From JAOUEA01 sp963810915 (GTDB lineage: Bacteria; Actinomycetota; UBA4738; HRBIN12): 64,000 nt of DNA. Position numbers and translations under genes: made by a program. Numbering within the stretch: position 1 is the stretch's first letter; the number at the start of each line of letters is the position of its first letter. Below the pieces are notes generated by a model. That model was given only the letters and a program-made list of their open reading frames with translations. It was not told where the DNA came from and did no database searches. Below, piece by piece: positions 63,190 to 64,000 of the stretch. The stretch spans positions 186,001 to 250,000 of the forward strand of contig CAWEPH010000005.1 in NCBI GenBank assembly GCA_963810915.1. The letters run 5' to 3'.

Positions 63190-64000
63190 ATGGAGTTCGG
63201 GGTCTACACGTTCGCGGAGCTGCAGGAGGATCCGCACGACGGTCACATGATCAGCGCCGAACGACGCATGCGCGACCTCGTGGAGGAGGCCGAGCTCGCG
63301 GAGCAGGTGGGCCTCGATGTCTTCGGGGTGGGGGAGCACCACCGCGCCGACCTCATCGTCTCATCGCCCGCGGTGGTGCTAGCGTCCGTGGCCGCGCGCA
63401 CCGAGCGCATCCGCCTCACCAGCGCGGTCTCCGTGATCAGCTCTGACGATCCCGTTCGCGTCTTCCAGGATTTCGCCACCCTGGATCTGCTCTCCGGCGG
63501 GCGCGCGGAGATCATGGCCGGGCGCGGCTCATTCACCGAGTCGTTCCCGCTTGTTCGGGTACGACCTCCGCGACTACGACGACCTGTTCGACGAGAAGCT
63601 GCGCCTTTTGATCCTGCTGCGTGAGGAGGAGCACGTGACATGGAGCGGTCGCCACCGCGCACCGCTGGACGGTCAGGGCGTGTACCCGCGCCCGCTCCAG
63701 GACCCGCTGCCCATCTGGGTGGCGGTCGGGGGAGCCCCCGAGTCGGCGTTCCGTGCCGGCACGCTCGGCCTGCCCATGGCGCTCGCCATCATCGGCGGGA
63801 TGCCCGAGCGGTTCGCACCGTTCATCGATCTCTACCGCGACGCCGCGCGCCAGGCCGGTCACGCGCCGGTGCCCCCCGTGAGCATCAACTCGCACGGCTA
63901 CGTCGCGGAGACGTCGCAGGAAGCGCTCGACGATTCGTTCGCGTACGCGGCGTCGATGATGAACCGCATCGGGCGCGAGCGCGGGTGGCCGCCCATGACA
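63190..64000 (+). CDS. LLM-class flavin/F420 oxidoreductase, 3'-truncated (apparent frameshift)
   Basis: The window ends within this gene. The N-terminal MEFGVYTFAELQEDP, VFGVGEHHRADLIVSSPAVVLAS and LDLLSGGRAEIMAGRGS are typical of actinobacterial luciferase-like monooxygenases. An extra T at 63551/63552 breaks the frame after FTESFPL; removal gives FGYDLRDYDDLFDEK and the IWVAVGGAPESAFRAG block. About 270 residues are visible. The substrate is unknown. Confidence 0.82.

Overview
The window is GC-rich chromosomal DNA from an actinobacterium-like organism, probably an uncultured deep lineage of Actinomycetota. Pointers are a nickel superoxide dismutase paired with its maturation protease, a PadR regulator overlapping an actinobacterial-type myo-inositol-1-phosphate synthase, three luciferase-like (probably F420-dependent) oxidoreductases, class III cyclases fused to AAA and TPR regions, and many leaderless promoters. 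No rRNA, tRNA, CRISPR array, insertion sequence or prophage was seen.

Layout. 1-3.3 kb: end of pilT, two membrane or secreted proteins, CCA tRNA nucleotidyltransferase. 3.3-7.7 kb: minus-strand operon of GH15 glucosidase/trehalase, type II NADH dehydrogenase, an SDR and a membrane protein. 7.8-10.8 kb: P-type ATPase and signal peptidase I. 10.8-14.2 kb: molybdenum regulon (modABC, a mop-type molbindin and a MerR-TOBE regulator). 14.3-17.4 kb: ECF sigma factor with a membrane partner, then ychF. 17.7-21.0 kb: large cyclase-AAA-TPR protein. 21.0-22.7 kb: sodN, sodX and a matrixin-like protease. 22.7-23.8 kb: tusA-dsrE pair behind a tiny cysteine-rich leader peptide. 23.8-30.8 kb: methyltransferase, two related CxxC mini-proteins, MarR-MFS, another MFS, an F420 enzyme and a cupredoxin. 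30.9-32.7 kb: padR-ino1 with a clear palindromic operator. 32.8-33.4 kb: RHH/Doc-like toxin-antitoxin pair. 33.5-37.7 kb: glycosyltransferase, glycosidase, MFS and an FMN-binding oxidase-like protein. 37.7-43.2 kb: cobalamin-riboswitch operon. 43.2-48.3 kb: PAC2 protein, ABC exporter and small enzymes. 48.3-52.8 kb: MacB-like ABC system divergent from a two-component system. 52.8-64 kb: oxidoreductases, a lipoprotein peptidase, a second cyclase-AAA-TPR protein, a GerW-like protein, a beta-lactamase-fold hydrolase, a lipoprotein and a truncated luciferase-like enzyme.

The most interesting system is the operon at 37.7-43.2 kb. A cobalamin riboswitch precedes a secreted alpha/alpha-toroid protein, a membrane-anchored DUF4430-like protein, EcfT, a fused EcfA-EcfA', an S component and a His-rich small protein. 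The first five genes overlap by four bases at every junction. The two secreted proteins look like the two halves of animal transcobalamin or intrinsic factor encoded as separate genes, which suggests a surface vitamin B12 capture and uptake machine.

A caution: at least ten genes carry a single-base indel that breaks an otherwise complete conserved protein. They include the normally essential CCA enzyme. Most are one extra base, often in a short homopolymer, and residual assembly errors are the likeliest cause. Such genes are annotated across the break. A second genome-wide trait is a TANNNT -10 box placed 6-7 bases before the start codon of 17 genes, which indicates widespread leaderless transcription.
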